Shown: piece after piece, positions 32,950-45,350 of the stretch
Layout: each line of letters starts with the position of its first letter
Position numbering within the stretch: the stretch's first letter is position 1
Assembly (NCBI GenBank): GCA_002946415.1
Contig: NJPS01000057.1
Location: 248,001 to 312,000, forward strand
Direction: 5' to 3'
DNA from: Rutstroemia sp. NJR-2017a BVV2
Lineage: Eukaryota; Ascomycota; Leotiomycetes; Helotiales; Rutstroemiaceae
DNA length: 64,000 nucleotides
Position numbers and translations under genes: made by a program
Notes under the pieces: model-generated
Seen by the model: the letters and a program-made list of their open reading frames with translations, nothing else
Told to the model about the DNA's origin: nothing
Databases searched by the model: none

Positions 32950-33702
32950 ACTTCTACCTTCCAAACCCTACGGCATAGTCTCTATTTGAATTCCAATATA
33001 ACAATTAACTCCACCAACTGCTATACTGCCACCATAACTCTGAATTCTCAGACTGCTGAGGCTGAGGCTGACTCCGGGCTTGGCTTGGACGAGGCATCCG
33101 CTACAAAACTCACAAACGGAAATGTCATCATGGAGGAGACCCGGACAGTGACACTGTCCGAGTCAGTCAAGTTTGAGCTTATAGACAAGTTAATTGCTAC
33201 TACTATTAGCACGGTCGTCTGCAATGATAAGAAGACCGAGCAAGGATACCAGTACAAGGACTGTATAGCAGAAGGAGACAACCCACGAAATCAGATTACT
33301 TACTCTATCGAGTGTCTTAACTCCGAAGGCTACTTTATCACAGAGGAGACCAATCGCAAAAAACCATTCGATCTGGAGGATGCGAGAATAGATACTATCA
33401 ACAGAAAGACTAATATATACTCTATCACGACAGTATTGAGAATATCAATCAGGGCCGACTCCTGTCAAGAAAGGTACGAAAGGCGAGAAATCTTGGAGCG
33501 GGGTATACTCAACGATACCGACATTTTAATCTCAGTCAAGACAACCAAGCTGACTATCCACTCCCTGGCGACTATTCAGGCGCTGAGAAACGTAGTTTCT
33601 TATTATCCGGATCTGAGCCTCGCGGCTACCGATGTGTCTCTCACTGTACCTTTCTCCGTTCTCGCCCATCATATGGATTATTTGAGAGACTTTCATACTT
33701 AA
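32950..33702 (+). pseudogene. N-terminal fragment of a DUF7025/AAA-ATPase-like gene
   Basis: The frame is open from 32950 to TAA 33700-33702. No ATG occurs before codon 33130, so the true start is unclear. The tail (TIHSLATIQALRNVVSYYPD, then VPFSVLAHHMDYLRDFHT) matches, from memory, the conserved segment just ahead of the catalytic part of fungal DUF7025-containing AAA ATPases, where a P-loop module should follow. Here the frame stops and AT-rich non-coding DNA begins. No Walker motif is found downstream. It is best read as a truncated copy; the family name is a moderate-confidence recollection. Confidence 0.5.
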
Positions 33703-34266
33703 ATTATCATATTAATTCTATTACTACATATATCTCATCTTATTAACAACCTCGAGTTTTAAAGTAAAATATTGTAATATTGATTTTAAATAACTATCTG
33801 TGCCAAGGGCTTACGGTTAGCAATTAATTTTGGTAACCCTGAGTGAGATAAAAGTACACACTCCAGAGAAGCAGCTCTGATGAGCACCCACTTGCAGGTT
33901 CATAAAACTGGATGGCAGCATGCATGTGGCAACTTGGTCCTCCCTGGTTGGTCAAGGCTTATCTTTATCACACCACATTTTCTCGGAGGCTACATGCAGA
34001 AGATTGGCTTTGCATACGTATTTGGATTCGCTCGTTTATAATGCAGAGCCATGCGGGCCGCAGGACCACGGACGTATAAGGCCTCGAAGCTGCAGCAGTT
34101 ACTTCGAAGTATCTGTAAGTTCTTTCAGCTTCATCATTTTGCTATTCGTCCCATCCACTGCTGAACGCCCTTCATTGTCCTTCCCGTGGATCAGCGTACG
34201 GAGTATTCTTGCTACCTTGTCTTTACACTGCATACTGCATACCCTAAAGTGAACAAAAACTGGCTG
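33703..34266. other. Intergenic stretch upstream of the NLR-like gene
   Basis: 564 bp. The first ~150 bp are AT-rich; the rest has normal composition and presumably contains the NLR promoter. No gene seen. Confidence 0.45.
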
Positions 34267-35512
34267 ATGGATCCGATCACAGCCGTGGGCTTCGCTGCCA
34301 GCATTCTCACGTTCATTGACTTCTCATACCAGATCGTTTGCGGTACTTATGAGGTAATCAAATCTGGCAGTACTACAGAGAACGCTCATGTGAGCGTTGT
34401 GACCACGGATCTGGATGAAATCACCAAGGAGCTAAGCCAACGCCCACCTGGCTATTCGAAGCACGAGGAAGCTCTAAATACTCTCGCCACAGAATGTCAA
34501 GGCGTCTCGGATGAGATACAGAAGCTTCTGGATCGTGTCAAGACCAAAGCTGGGAGTTCGAAATGGAAGAGTACTAAAGTCGCTCTGCATTCCATGTGGA
34601 AGAAAGGAGAGATTACAGAGTTGGAGAACAGACTTGGTAAATACAGGTCGGAAGTCTTGCTTAGATTGGTCCTAATTCTCAAGTAAGAATATGACTGAAG
34701 CCGGGTTGCAATCGAGTTTTAACAAAACAATTAGCGAGAGACAGGTGTCTGTCCAGGTTGAGCTAAACAACTTCCAGTCCGTATCACAAAAACAAGCGTC
34801 AGATGCTGTGAAGCAGTTGACGAACCTTCGTGATGACCTTCTGAAAAATATGGAAAGCAAAATTCAAGACAGCAATCAATCACTGTCGCTTGAACTCAGC
34901 AATCAGTTGCGTCTCATCAAAGATATTCGTAACTCGGTTGATACACTACTTGAACCATTGGCCGTGCCATCTCCTGAGATGCGGGTACTGAAGCAGCTCT
35001 ACTTCAACACAATATATTCTCGAGAGGATACGATGGAAAAGGCCGGGAGTGGCACGTTTGAATGGATCTTGAAAGAAGACTCGAGCGACAATGGACAAAA
35101 TACAAAGTCCGATGAAGATGAAATTGAAGATGATGACTTGGCCAAGTTAGTGGAGGATACCAAAAACCTACAATCGGAGTCACGAACTGCATTTCTTACA
35201 TGGCTACGAGAGGAGAATCGAACTTTCCACATCTCCGGGAAAGCTGGATCCGGCAAATCGACGCTGATGAAACTTCTTGTTGATCATCCTCAAACTCGCG
35301 TTGAGGTGAAGAAATGGGCAGAGGGGAAGCAGCTCATCTTCGCTCACTTCTTCTTTTGGCGATCCGGGGTGGATAAGCTCCAGAGATCACTGTCTGGACT
35401 ATACCGTTCAATCCTTTTCGAGGTCTTGAAGCAGTGTCCCGACCTGATTAGAGAAGTCTTTCCCGAAGCTTATACAGCATTTTCAAAGAGGTTAACTAAA
35501 GAAATAAATTAG
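34267..35512 (+). pseudogene. NACHT-type STAND/NLR-like gene, 5' half
   Basis: Exons 34267-34682 and 34735-35512 are joined over a 52 bp intron (GTAAGA donor, ATTAG acceptor), restoring LVLILNERQV in frame. The readable product is 397 residues. The N-terminal domain (MDPITAVGFAASILTFIDFS) is the common fungal STAND N-terminal type with a helical region (about 40-240). A NACHT module starts at FHISGKAGSGKSTLMKLL (Walker A about residue 305) and continues through LIFAHFFFWRSG and LSGLYRSILFEVL. The frame then stops at TAG 35510-35512, before the Walker B region. In this family STAND ATPases oligomerise on ligand sensing in immunity or allorecognition. The C-terminal sensor repeats are absent. 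Confidence 0.85.
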
Positions 35513-35700
35513 AGAGATATAAAGAAGAATAGATTATTGCAGCATCTCTAGATTACCTCAAATTAAATGGATTTTGAGATCTATAAATATTGTATTTTTA
35601 GTAACTAGTAGAGTTTGAAAGAAGATTCAGATTAGTTATCTGAAATTATAGATAAAAGACAAATTTACAAATCTAGATACAATTAGTTTAAAATAAAGAA
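35513..35700 (+). pseudogene. RIP-degraded continuation of the NLR NACHT domain
   Basis: Directly after the stop, the sequence still aligns by eye with a NACHT continuation, broken by stops and a frame change: an EIYKYCIF-like segment where family members have (F)CIFIDGLDEFEGD, followed by VEFE-like residues in another frame. The base composition drops sharply to A/T. Similarity fades out by about 35,700. The Walker B aspartates are not intact. Confidence 0.6.
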
Positions 35701-35963
35701 AATATTTTTTCATTTTATATTTCTAGAAGATAGAATCATGGTGCGACGGTTATACCCTTCAGTTATAAGTAGTTAACCTTCTGAACCTAAGGTCTTCAGT
35801 CTATATATAACCCTAGTCGTAACATCCTACGCTGCAGCATATCTCATTCATTTAGAAATCCACCTTCAGGACTCTATAACAAGGCAAACAGCGCCGAAGT
35901 ATCTTAAAATAAGCCAATAAAAAACTTTCAATCGACCAATATAGCCTATCTTTTCGCGCCGCC

Positions 35964-36923
35964 TTAATTTGAACCATTGATGTATTTAGCTAATTCGTCA
36001 AGACCACGTTTTGCACATAGCATCCCGTCCTAGAGTTGAATATTAAAATACAATTTACTATTAGTATAAACTAGGGAATAGAACGTACCAGAAGTATTGA
36101 CGGCAAGCAACTAAGAATACGTATCGTAGTTGCTATATTGCCTCTATACACTAGCCCAGTTCTACCCTTCAATATATCGGCCACTACTTTCGATGCATAT
36201 ATCTCAGTTGGCATCATTTCTGGATCCAGTTTTCCCTCGGCTGAATCTGCGATTACAGAAACGATATGCGAATAGATAGATTTAGGAGGTAGCTGGAATT
36301 CTCCTGGTTTCTTGTAGATATCCGCTTGAACACAACCCGTCACAAGAGTCAATACCTTCACATGAAAAGGTGCTAACTCTAGCCGAAGAGTTTCGCCGAT
36401 AGTGTTAAGTGCGGATTCGGATGCTGCATAGAGTCCTGGAAAGGAATTAGATTCTTGCTAAAGCCACAAGTTTAGGGGATTTACCAAGCCATGGAGTATT
36501 AACAAGTCCACCAATTGAGCTCAAATTGACCACTGTACCCTTATTTTGGATAATTTGAGGAGTAAAAGCTTTAATCATCGCTAAGGTACCCCATATATTG
36601 ATGTCGAATAGTCTTTTACCTTCGATTATAGAAGTATCTACCAACGGCATAACGAACTCGACTCTGGCGCTGTTCATCAAGACATCTAAGCCTCTGCCTG
36701 AAGTATGAGATTGGACGGATTCCACTGCTTCCGCGATAGATGCCTCTGATGTGAGATCTACCTTGAGGATATGTACCTTTGGAAGCTTCGAAAGATCTAT
36801 TGCTTTATCGGGATCTGGTACAGCTGCAAAAACAGTGAAGCCTTTCTGCTGAAATGCTACCACTAGTGCTGCACCTATTTGGCCGCTACTGGCGCCGGTG
36901 ACAAGAACGGATTTCTCTGCCAT
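35964..36923 (-). CDS. Short-chain dehydrogenase (Ayr1-like), predicted catalytically dead
   Basis: Three exons: 36923-36485, 36435-36089 and 36029-35964 (introns 49 and 59 bp; GTAAAT and GTACGT donors, CCAG and CTAG acceptors). The product is a full-length 283 residues. The cofactor site TGASSGQIG (9-17) is present. Overall similarity is to fungal 1-acyldihydroxyacetone-phosphate reductase-like SDRs (MPLVDTSI, INIWGTLAMIKAF, TLRLELAPFHVKV). The NNAG motif is changed to N-S-A-R (84-87), and the active-site YxxxK reads Tyr149-A-A-S-Glu153, so the catalytic lysine is lost; Asn109, Ser136 and Tyr149 remain. Reading frame and splice sites are intact. Either a pseudoenzyme or a gene early in decay beside the AT-rich island. 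Confidence 0.85.
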
Positions 36924-39215
36924 AGCTCGCTGTGCAATGATCTGGAAAAGAACTTCATGAAGTAAAGAATTAATTGAAAAAGAATTCAGATGTGAGAAGT
37001 GGCAAGGCGAGAATGGAACTGGTTTGATTTTCTTGCGAGCTGATGATACAAAAGTAGAAATCCGTATCAATTGCGGGCAGACTAGTAGGGCTGATCCACC
37101 GGGTGCTTATCCCTGCTAGTAATCAAATAAGCAAAAATCCTAGTATAATATAATCACACGGTACCAATCTGCGGTAGCATTAACCAGATCAACTATCATT
37201 ATTCTCGAAAGAGGAAGTTGTAAACTATATCCCGCCTCAAAGCACGGTGTATATCAAAGCACACCCTTGTGATTTATTTTAAATTAATTCTAATTAAATC
37301 ATTTATTAAGATTATAAATTAAAACTTATCATATAGCTTTATTATAATCAGTTCTTAGATATAAAGTTAAAAAATAAAAAGGATTATTTTATTTCGAATT
37401 TAAATTTCGAAAATATTAGATATTTTTAATATATTATTAATAAAATAATTTCTATTATAATTTATTAGTTTATATAAATATTAAAGAAATTTGATAATAG
37501 TTTTACTAAATTGATATAAATCAACCAATAAATACTTTTATCTATAAAATATTATATCTATTTATTATATAATTTAAATTTTAAATTATTTTTATTGAAA
37601 AATTAATAAGTTTTTTTTAAATAATTTTTATTTTATAAATATTTATTATTATAAAAAAATTATAAATTTTATATATATATTAGATTATCTTTTTTAAAAA
37701 AAAAAAAAAAAAATATATTTTTATAATAAATAAATAAATATTAAATAATTTAATAAAATATAAATAATTTTAAAAATAATTATATAGAATATTTAATATA
37801 TAATAATTTGAAATTATTTAATAATTAAATATTAAGTTTAAATCAAATAAAAAGATTTAAATAGATAAATTAATAATAATATATTATTTTGATAATTATT
37901 TTCAAAATTTAATTAAAAATTTGATTTATTTTTCGAAAAATCTTTATATTTTAATATCTAATAAAGATTTTATTAAAAGGATTGAAATATTTAAATAATT
38001 ATAAATTTAGTATATAATAGAAAATAAAAAAAATTATAATTTATATTAAATTAGAAGATTTAAATTTATATATAAATTTTCACTTTATTTTAAATATCTT
38101 ATAACTTTTAATAATATAATATTAAAAGAAAACTAAAATTATAACTATAATATTTCATTATTTAATAATAATAAAATATATATGAATTTTTTCATTTGAT
38201 TTTATTAAAGAAGTTATTTATAATAATAACTTGTTTTTCTATATTTTAAATTTTGTAAATAATTATTTTTTTAAAAAGATATATTTAAATTAAAATATCA
38301 AGAATTAAAATTTATATTATCTTGACTTTATCTTTTAAATATTATATATAAATAATAAAAATTGAATTAGTTATTAATTTCTTAATAGAATATTATAGAT
38401 ATACTTTAAAGTAAATATTAGAGTTTATTAATAAGGAATTATAAGAATATCGTAGTATAATAGTAATATTGCTAGAACCCGAATATAGAACTCTAGTTAA
38501 AGATAAACTAATTACTATTGATCTTCTTTTCTTCTTTCTATTCTTTATATTAAAGTCCTTTAGAATAAGAACTCTATTTCTTATTTAATCAATCTCTATT
38601 ATTCCTCTTATATAGATAATCAATACCTAAATCTTCGAATTCTTTTTCTATATTTCTAATATTATCTTCTCTTTTAGATTAGCTTTACTATAATCTTACT
38701 ATACTTTATATATATACTTTTACTATATAGATATTTGAATTCTTAATTCTTTCTTTCTTTAAGTAAATAACTAATACTATCTATATATAGCTTAATTATA
38801 ATTTTAAAATTGTATTTACTAAACTAAATAATAAAACTTCCTTTAATATATTATATTTAATAATCTTTTATTATTATTCTATTATTATTATTACTTTCTT
38901 TAACTAAAACAATTTTCTATAACTTTCCAAACTATTATTATAAAGTAATATTAATAATCTATAATATACTTTCCTAGTATATTAGGTACTGAAATAATAA
39001 ATATAAGATATCGATATTATTACCAAATTTGGCTTATTTGGCTTACTTATAACTTGATTCTATCAAAATTGTATTAATATAGATACTAAGTAAATATTTT
39101 GTTTATAGATAATACCGATTTATCTACTTCTGTTATATAATTTACTTGATTCTATATATAGTTTATTTTATTTGATTCTGATTAACTTCGATCTAGGTTA
39201 TTATTATATTTCCTC
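36924..39215. other. Transition into AT-rich, RIP-mutated matrix
   Basis: The first ~330 bp have moderate composition. From about 37,250 the sequence is almost entirely A and T with homopolymer runs (for example the A-run near 37,695-37,714), and has no frame of useful length. I see no recognisable gene or LTR here. It is probably ancient transposon sequence reduced by RIP. Confidence 0.6.
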
Positions 39216-39220
39216 TAAAC

Positions 39221-39434
39221 TGTGACGAACCTCACGAAAGCAGCCTAGAGCTAGCTACCTGTCTGAGGCTTGCTTAGTCAAACTCCCTGCCTAAGCCGCT
39301 ATAGTGTTAGTATACCATATGCTCTGTATGTGATTAACCTCCTGTATTTAAACTCTTCGAGCTCCAGAGCTCTCTTAGTTCTTTAGTTGTTAATTCTAAG
39401 GCTAAATCTACTCTATTATTGAAGGTTCATCATA
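39221..39434 (+). repeat. 5' LTR of the gypsy chromodomain element
   Basis: Starts TGTGACGAACCTCACG and ends TTCATCATA, so an original TG...CA end is plausible after a C to T change. It has the same length as the 3' LTR and differs from it at about twelve positions, all transitions by eye. Confidence 0.95.
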
Positions 39435-39633
39435 TTATTAACAACTCACAACCCTGCCAGCCGTACTGACGGCTATCCAAATAATATCAGCTATTTATCC
39501 CTCTTTGCCTCTGATTACCTTGATCACTGAGCAGTAAGAGTAGACCTATTCTGAGAGATCCTCGATGTATGGTAATCACTAACAACCCTTACGATATATC
39601 CCCTATTCAGCAACGACAACAACGACAAGCAGA

Positions 39634-41043
39634 ATGCCTCCCAAACATTCAATTAATACCCGTTCCACTGCTGGCGGTGCCCCGCCTTCTGGACAGTATA
39701 TCGATGTCCAAGAAGGAGCTAGTACAGACGATAATAACAATAGCAGAGATCAGAGCGGAACCCTCTCTCAACAAGAGGTACAAAGCTCAGTATCCAGCAC
39801 TGCTACCCCCCGAGTTACTGACGAGAGTACCGACAACCAAGCAAGTGCAAGTGTACCAACGCTAGAAGAGCAGAATGCCTTCCTCATGGAGCAGCTACGA
39901 GAACTCTCTGGAGAAGTCGACAGACTGAGAAGTGTTCAACCGTCAATTGAGCGGGCTACGCCAGCATCCCCAACAAGAGAACATGTATGCTTCTCCCAAG
40001 ATACCCTGCATATGGCAAATATGCAGGAGACGCAGTGGCAACCCTGTGCGCAAACCTACGACTTGTCTGTATCGATCAGCTCAGCTCCTTACCGTCCTAA
40101 GGTAACAGATCTGTATAATAAACTGAACGATGGTACTAGTATTAGGCCGAGCTTATGGAAAGCACTTATGCTAGAACGACTCGAGATTTACCAGTATGCA
40201 CTGCCAACCGAGAGCTTCCGACGATAATATATCCTGGAGCAGATGCAGGGTATAGCACTAGTATACCTCGAAGGGTTATACCTATAGCAATTCCCCTCTT
40301 TGATAGCTGTACAGCTTGTCGAATCAGTAGCAACTTTCTTGACCGATCCGGCAGAAACACAGCGCACAGCCGACAAGTACTATATACTTCGTATAGGTAA
40401 CTTAAGCTTTACCGAGTTCCACCGGCAGCTTATGCTACTTGCCACTATTGTAGGTATTACAGATAAACACACTATTCGCCAGGACCTGACTGTTAAAGTT
40501 ACCGAGTTCTACCGATATACTACAGGTATAGGATGTATAGCTAGCCAATCCCTTGAAGGCGATATACAGGTCTACCAATGGTTCGAAGCGAACGAAGTAG
40601 GAATTAAGACTATGAATGCTGTACGTTCCGGCGCCCCTGCCAGCAACCCCATTTGTAGATCGCAAGGTGGATCCTACACCGCGAATAAGAACGAGTTAAC
40701 CGCCCAAGCAAAGCAACCTAACGCTCCGTATATATATGCACCTGCGAACCCACACCTTGGCACTCCCGCACCTGTTAATACCCCGCAGCACTTTACCCCT
40801 CACCGCAACACCCCTGCTTTTCAACAAAGCAACATACAACGCTACTTCACCCCCTCAGGCAACTATAGCGGAGATCGAGCTAGATCCTATACTCCCTACG
40901 CTGTAGGCGCAATTGAATACTCGGAAGTGGACGAAGATCAAGAAACCTTTGTAGACACCTAGGAGGATCCTACTACGGCTGAAGCAGAGGCAATCGCTTA
41001 TACGGTTCATGAAGAGATGAACCGGGCAAAAGACACCGCCTAG
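39634..41043 (+). pseudogene. gag of the gypsy chromodomain element
   Basis: Starts MPPKHSINTRSTAGGAPPSG. The frame continues through TAA 40225-40227 (CAA changed to TAA), a TAG near 40286 (CAG to TAG) and TAG 40960-40962 (probably TGG to TAG), to about 41043. The LTR-retrotransposon capsid region lies around DLYNKLNDGTSIRPSLWKAL and LSFTEFHRQLMLLA. The C-terminal part is Pro/Asn/Gln rich. No intact CCHC zinc knuckle was seen. Confidence 0.8.
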
Positions 41044-41084
41044 TAAAAGACTCCTTTCTAGGTAGGCTAAGAGATATAAGATAC

Positions 41085-44000
41085 TTGGATCTTACTACCT
41101 TAATGGGAGGAGAGTATATAACGCTCCTATATACTTTAACAAAGAATAACCTCTTCTTCCAATCCAAAGCTCTTATTGACTCAGGAGCAAATAGCTTCGC
41201 ATTTATCGATATATCTTTCCTTAAACGTCTTTCTCCTATTCTAAAACCTATCCTTAAGTGTTTGAAATCCCCTTTGTAGGTCAAGAGCTATAATAGCACC
41301 AAGGGCCAGGAGATTACGTATTATACTTTAATTAACCTTATAGTCGATAGCCGTATACAATCGTTTACCCTCTTTTTAATCACCCACCTTAGATCCCAGC
41401 ATATTATCCTAGGACAACAATGACTTGCTGAGCATTATGTACTTCTAGACTATACCCGTCGCCGACTAAGGTGGCTAGCCGATCTGCTTTGTATCTTCAA
41501 CTACTCTATCAACTTCGAAGTACAACTGGACGACAACAAACCTACGATTAACCGCTTCTACCAAGCCGATACCGATCGGAGAGATAGACAACTGGATATG
41601 TTCTGGAGGAAGAAACACTTCCTAACCCAGGCTAAAACAGTCAACAAGATCACCCTGCTCCGCAAACCAACCGAGAAGCACCTGAAAGAGCCGGAATCAG
41701 ACTCCACCTCCCCCGATTTTGCCCTGCCCGGCGGGTTGAATTCTAGTATAGCTAAAGTAGTCCCAATTAGCACTAAGTCGTCATACAAGAAGTCAGCAAA
41801 GCTGAATACTGCCAAGATGGAAAAGAAGTTGAGAGTAGTAGAAACGCCGCCTCCTCCAGCTCCTAAACACTCTCCAAAGCCCCTCTGGATACCTCCTGCT
41901 ATACGCAAGCCCTCTGCTATTGAAATTTGTACCATCTCGGGTACTGTTCTAAATACTATCTGTAAGAGGCACAGTAACTACGAGCTGTTTACCGTAACTT
42001 TGCAAGAACTAGATAGCCTAATCGACCAATACCGAGATACCCAGAATGAAGAGTAGTAGAAAGCAGCCTTTATAACCCAACTTCTCTCCCCTCAATCCCG
42101 ATAAGCTGCTATGTATTCTCTTCTACAAATGGATGCTACCGAGCTTCCAATCCCCGATAAGTATACTGACTATACCTATATCTTCTCTAAAGCTGAATCC
42201 GATATCCTGCTACCCTACCGTCCCTATAACCACAAAATCCATTTAGAGGATGATAGTGAGAAAGCGCTGAAGTATAGCCCGCTTTATAAGATATTGCTTG
42301 AAGAGCTTGAGACTGTCAAGGAGTACCTTACAGAGAATCTATCAAAAGGTTTTATTGAACCTAGCCAAGTACTATTCGCAGCTCCTGTTCTCTTCGTCAA
42401 GAAACCTACAGGCGGACTATACTTCTGTATCGATTTCCGGATGCTCAATACCCTTATCCGCAAGGATCGATACCCGCTGCCCCTGATTGACGAAATGCTT
42501 GCTAGTATTACAAATACAAAGGTCTTTACTAAGCTAGATATCCGCCAAGCCTTCCACTATATTCGAATAGACCCTGCTTCGGAAGAGTATACTACCTTTC
42601 GAACGCGCTACGGAGTATACAAGTATAAAGTCATGCCTTTCGGACTAACAAATGGCTCTGCAACCTATCAGCACTATATGAACGATATGCTTTTCGACTA
42701 TCTAGATATATTCTGTACTGCTTACTTGGACGATATCCTGATTTACTCTGAGAACGAGCTGGAGTATACAGTATATATGAGACTAGTTCTACAACGCCTC
42801 CAAGATACTGGCCTCCAGGCCGATATAAAGAAATGCGAATTCGATATCAAACAGACAAAGTACTTGGGATTTATTATCTCCACCGAAGGTATTGAAGTAG
42901 ACCCAGAAAAGGTTACTATTGTATAAGGATAGTAATACCCTAGTACTGTAAAAGATATTCAATCCTTCTTGGGCTTCTGCAACTTCTACCGCCGGTTTAT
43001 CTGCGACTTTGGCCTGATCGCAAAACCCTTGATCAACCTGACGAAGGCCGGAACTTGCTTCGACTTCGACGAGAGCTGTCAACAAACATTCAATATACTA
43101 AAAGAGATACTGATCTCTGCCTTTCTGCTCAAACACTATAATCATATACTCCCCTGTATACTTGAAACCGATGTATCAGATGGAGTAGTGGCTAGTATGT
43201 TTTCCTAGAAGCATAGAGACAACTATCTATCTGTCGCTTACTTCTCAAAAACTATATAAGCTGTAGAGCTCAACTACGAGGTACACGATAAGGAAATGCT
43301 AGCTATTGTTAAATCGTTCGCAAACTGGTATACCGAGCTGACTAGTACTCCTCACCAGATACACGTCTATACTGACCACAAAGCACTGGAATACTTTATA
43401 TCAACTAAGTCTCTTAATACTCGCCAAGTGCGCTGGGCTGAACTACTCGCCGACTACCACTTCTTGATTGCGTATCGCCCCGGAAAGCAGAACCCTCTGG
43501 CTGATGCTTTAACCCGCAAAACGGACGAATTGGACTCCCAGAACAAAGCTAAGAAGGAGAAAAGAGTGTAGAAGCTGCTGAAGGAAGAGTAATTGGATCC
43601 TCAGATAATTGCTGCTCAAATATATATCCACTTTTGCGAAACTGACTCCCAGCTGTCTGAGCTGTACAGTATACCAAATCAACTGACTCTTGTTGTATGC
43701 GTTTTACAGGCGAACCGAGAGGCGAAAAGCTTGCAATCTCTGAGAATTACATCGACCGCCGACCAAGCCAAGCTTTCTATACAAAATGGCCTGTTACTCT
43801 ACAAAGGTCGTCTGATCGTCCCTGATACAGCTAATTTGCGTATCCTCCTGATCCGCGAAGTCCACGACTCTGTGACAACTGTATATCCTGGTATTCGAAA
43901 GACTATATTGCTGCTTACCCGCCAGTACTATTAGTGCGGCCTTCAAGGCGATGTTGCTACTTATATACGCAACTGCCATGCCTGCCGCCGCAGCTCAGTG

Positions 44001-45250
44001 CCAAGAGATAAGATACCTGGTTTACTATATCCCCTGCCAATCCCTATATATGCTTGGGAGCACGTTACTATGGATTACTGCAGCTTCAATAAGGACAAGT
44101 ACGGATTCGACAATGTATTAGTTATCATCGATCGTTTAAGCAAGCAGGCTATCACTATCCCCTGTTATAAGACCATCGATATATGTGAACAGGCTAAGCT
44201 GTACTTGATATACGTTTACTAGTACTACGGCCCACCAACTACTATGCTGTCAGATCGTGGCCCTCAATTCATCTCCTCCTTCTGGAAGGAATTCAATAGC
44301 ATCCTAGGTACAGATACCAAACTCTCTACTACAGACCACCTGTAAACAGATAGCCAGACGGAGATTTATAATCAGTACCTGCAAAAGCGCTTGAGATCCT
44401 TCGTCAGCTACTACCAAGACGATTAGTCGGAATACCTCCCTATGATGGACTATGCCCAGTTAACACTTCCGTATTCGTCGCTCGGAGACCTCCCGCCGTT
44501 CGAAGTACTCTACGGATATACTCCTAGAGTCCCCTGGAGCTAGCAAGCAGACCACCCTGCAGTTGATGACCTCAATATAGATGATACCCGCACTTATACC
44601 TGCCGCAACCGCGAAGCGCTTGAATATACATGCTCTACTATATAGAGAGCACAAGACCGTATATCTAAAGCGGCTAATACATATCGAAGGTCTGTTGATT
44701 TCGATATAGGTGACTATATATAGCTGGATATACGATATCTCCCGATACAGCGACCATCAAGGAAGCTTGATTACCCTACAAATGAATACTTCAAGGTACT
44801 CGAGAAAATAGGCTACTTATTCTGCTTGGAGCTGTCTGATATAATATGTATCCATGATATATTCCCAGCAGACAAATTGCGTAAAGCTGCCGACGACCTA
44901 TTATCTGGCTAGTATAATAAGCCCCTGCTGCTACTCAATATCACAGGTACCGATAAGTACGAAGTCGACAAAGTACTTGCTTGCAGAAAACGCTACAGAT
45001 CCCTAGAATACCATGTTTCCTGGATCAACTATGATACTGATCTGACCTGGTACAAAGCTTCTGACTTGAAGATGGTACCCTATAAGCTGTATGACTTCCA
45101 CTTGGAGAATCCAATACTTCCTAGTCCACCTGCCCTCCTGCCCGAATAGCTACGACTGTTCCAGAATGGAGAAGAGGATTATGACTATACAGATAGTGAT
45201 CACCTAATGATGCTGGCCCAAAGGCGTATATTCTTTAGCTCATTTCTTTA
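41085..45250 (+). pseudogene. pol of the gypsy chromodomain element (PR-RT-RH-IN-chromodomain)
   Basis: Protease ALIDSGANSFAFID (Asp codon about 41178). RT from about 42,200 with MPFGLTNGSATYQ and the catalytic AYLDDILIYS at 42720-42749. RNase H with ETDVSDG and [10 protein letters not shown] (43,160-43,540). Integrase with a C-x2-C zinc finger, VTMDYCSF, and MLSDRGPQFISSFW (43,850-44,500). A C-terminal chromodomain-like segment (YRSLEYHVSWINYD) lies near 45,000. More than fifteen in-frame stops, mostly TAG, sit at positions where Trp or Gln is expected (for example DD-stop-SEYLPMMDYAQ), consistent with RIP rather than drift. Confidence 0.9.
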
Positions 45251-45336
45251 AAACATTCCTTACCCTACACTTATTTAAACTAATGCTAATTATCAGCCCT
45301 TGGCTAAGATGATAGCGCTCGGGGACGAGTTTATTT

Positions 45337-45347
45337 GGAGGGGGGGG
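45337..45347 (+). other. Polypurine tract of the gypsy chromodomain element
   Basis: GGAGGGGGGGG-type purine run immediately before the 3' LTR (45351), the usual plus-strand primer site. Confidence 0.8.
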
Positions 45348-45350
45348 TAG

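Noticed and set aside
34681..34691. Apparent +1 frameshift in the NLR-like gene
   Set aside because: A GTAAGA donor at 34683 and ATTAG acceptor at 34734 define a 52 bp intron whose removal restores LILNERQ in frame, so no frameshift is needed.
35736..35900. Possible solo LTR (short TG...CA-like stretch with a TATATATAA core)
   Set aside because: No second copy in the window and no target duplication; the boundaries are arbitrary.
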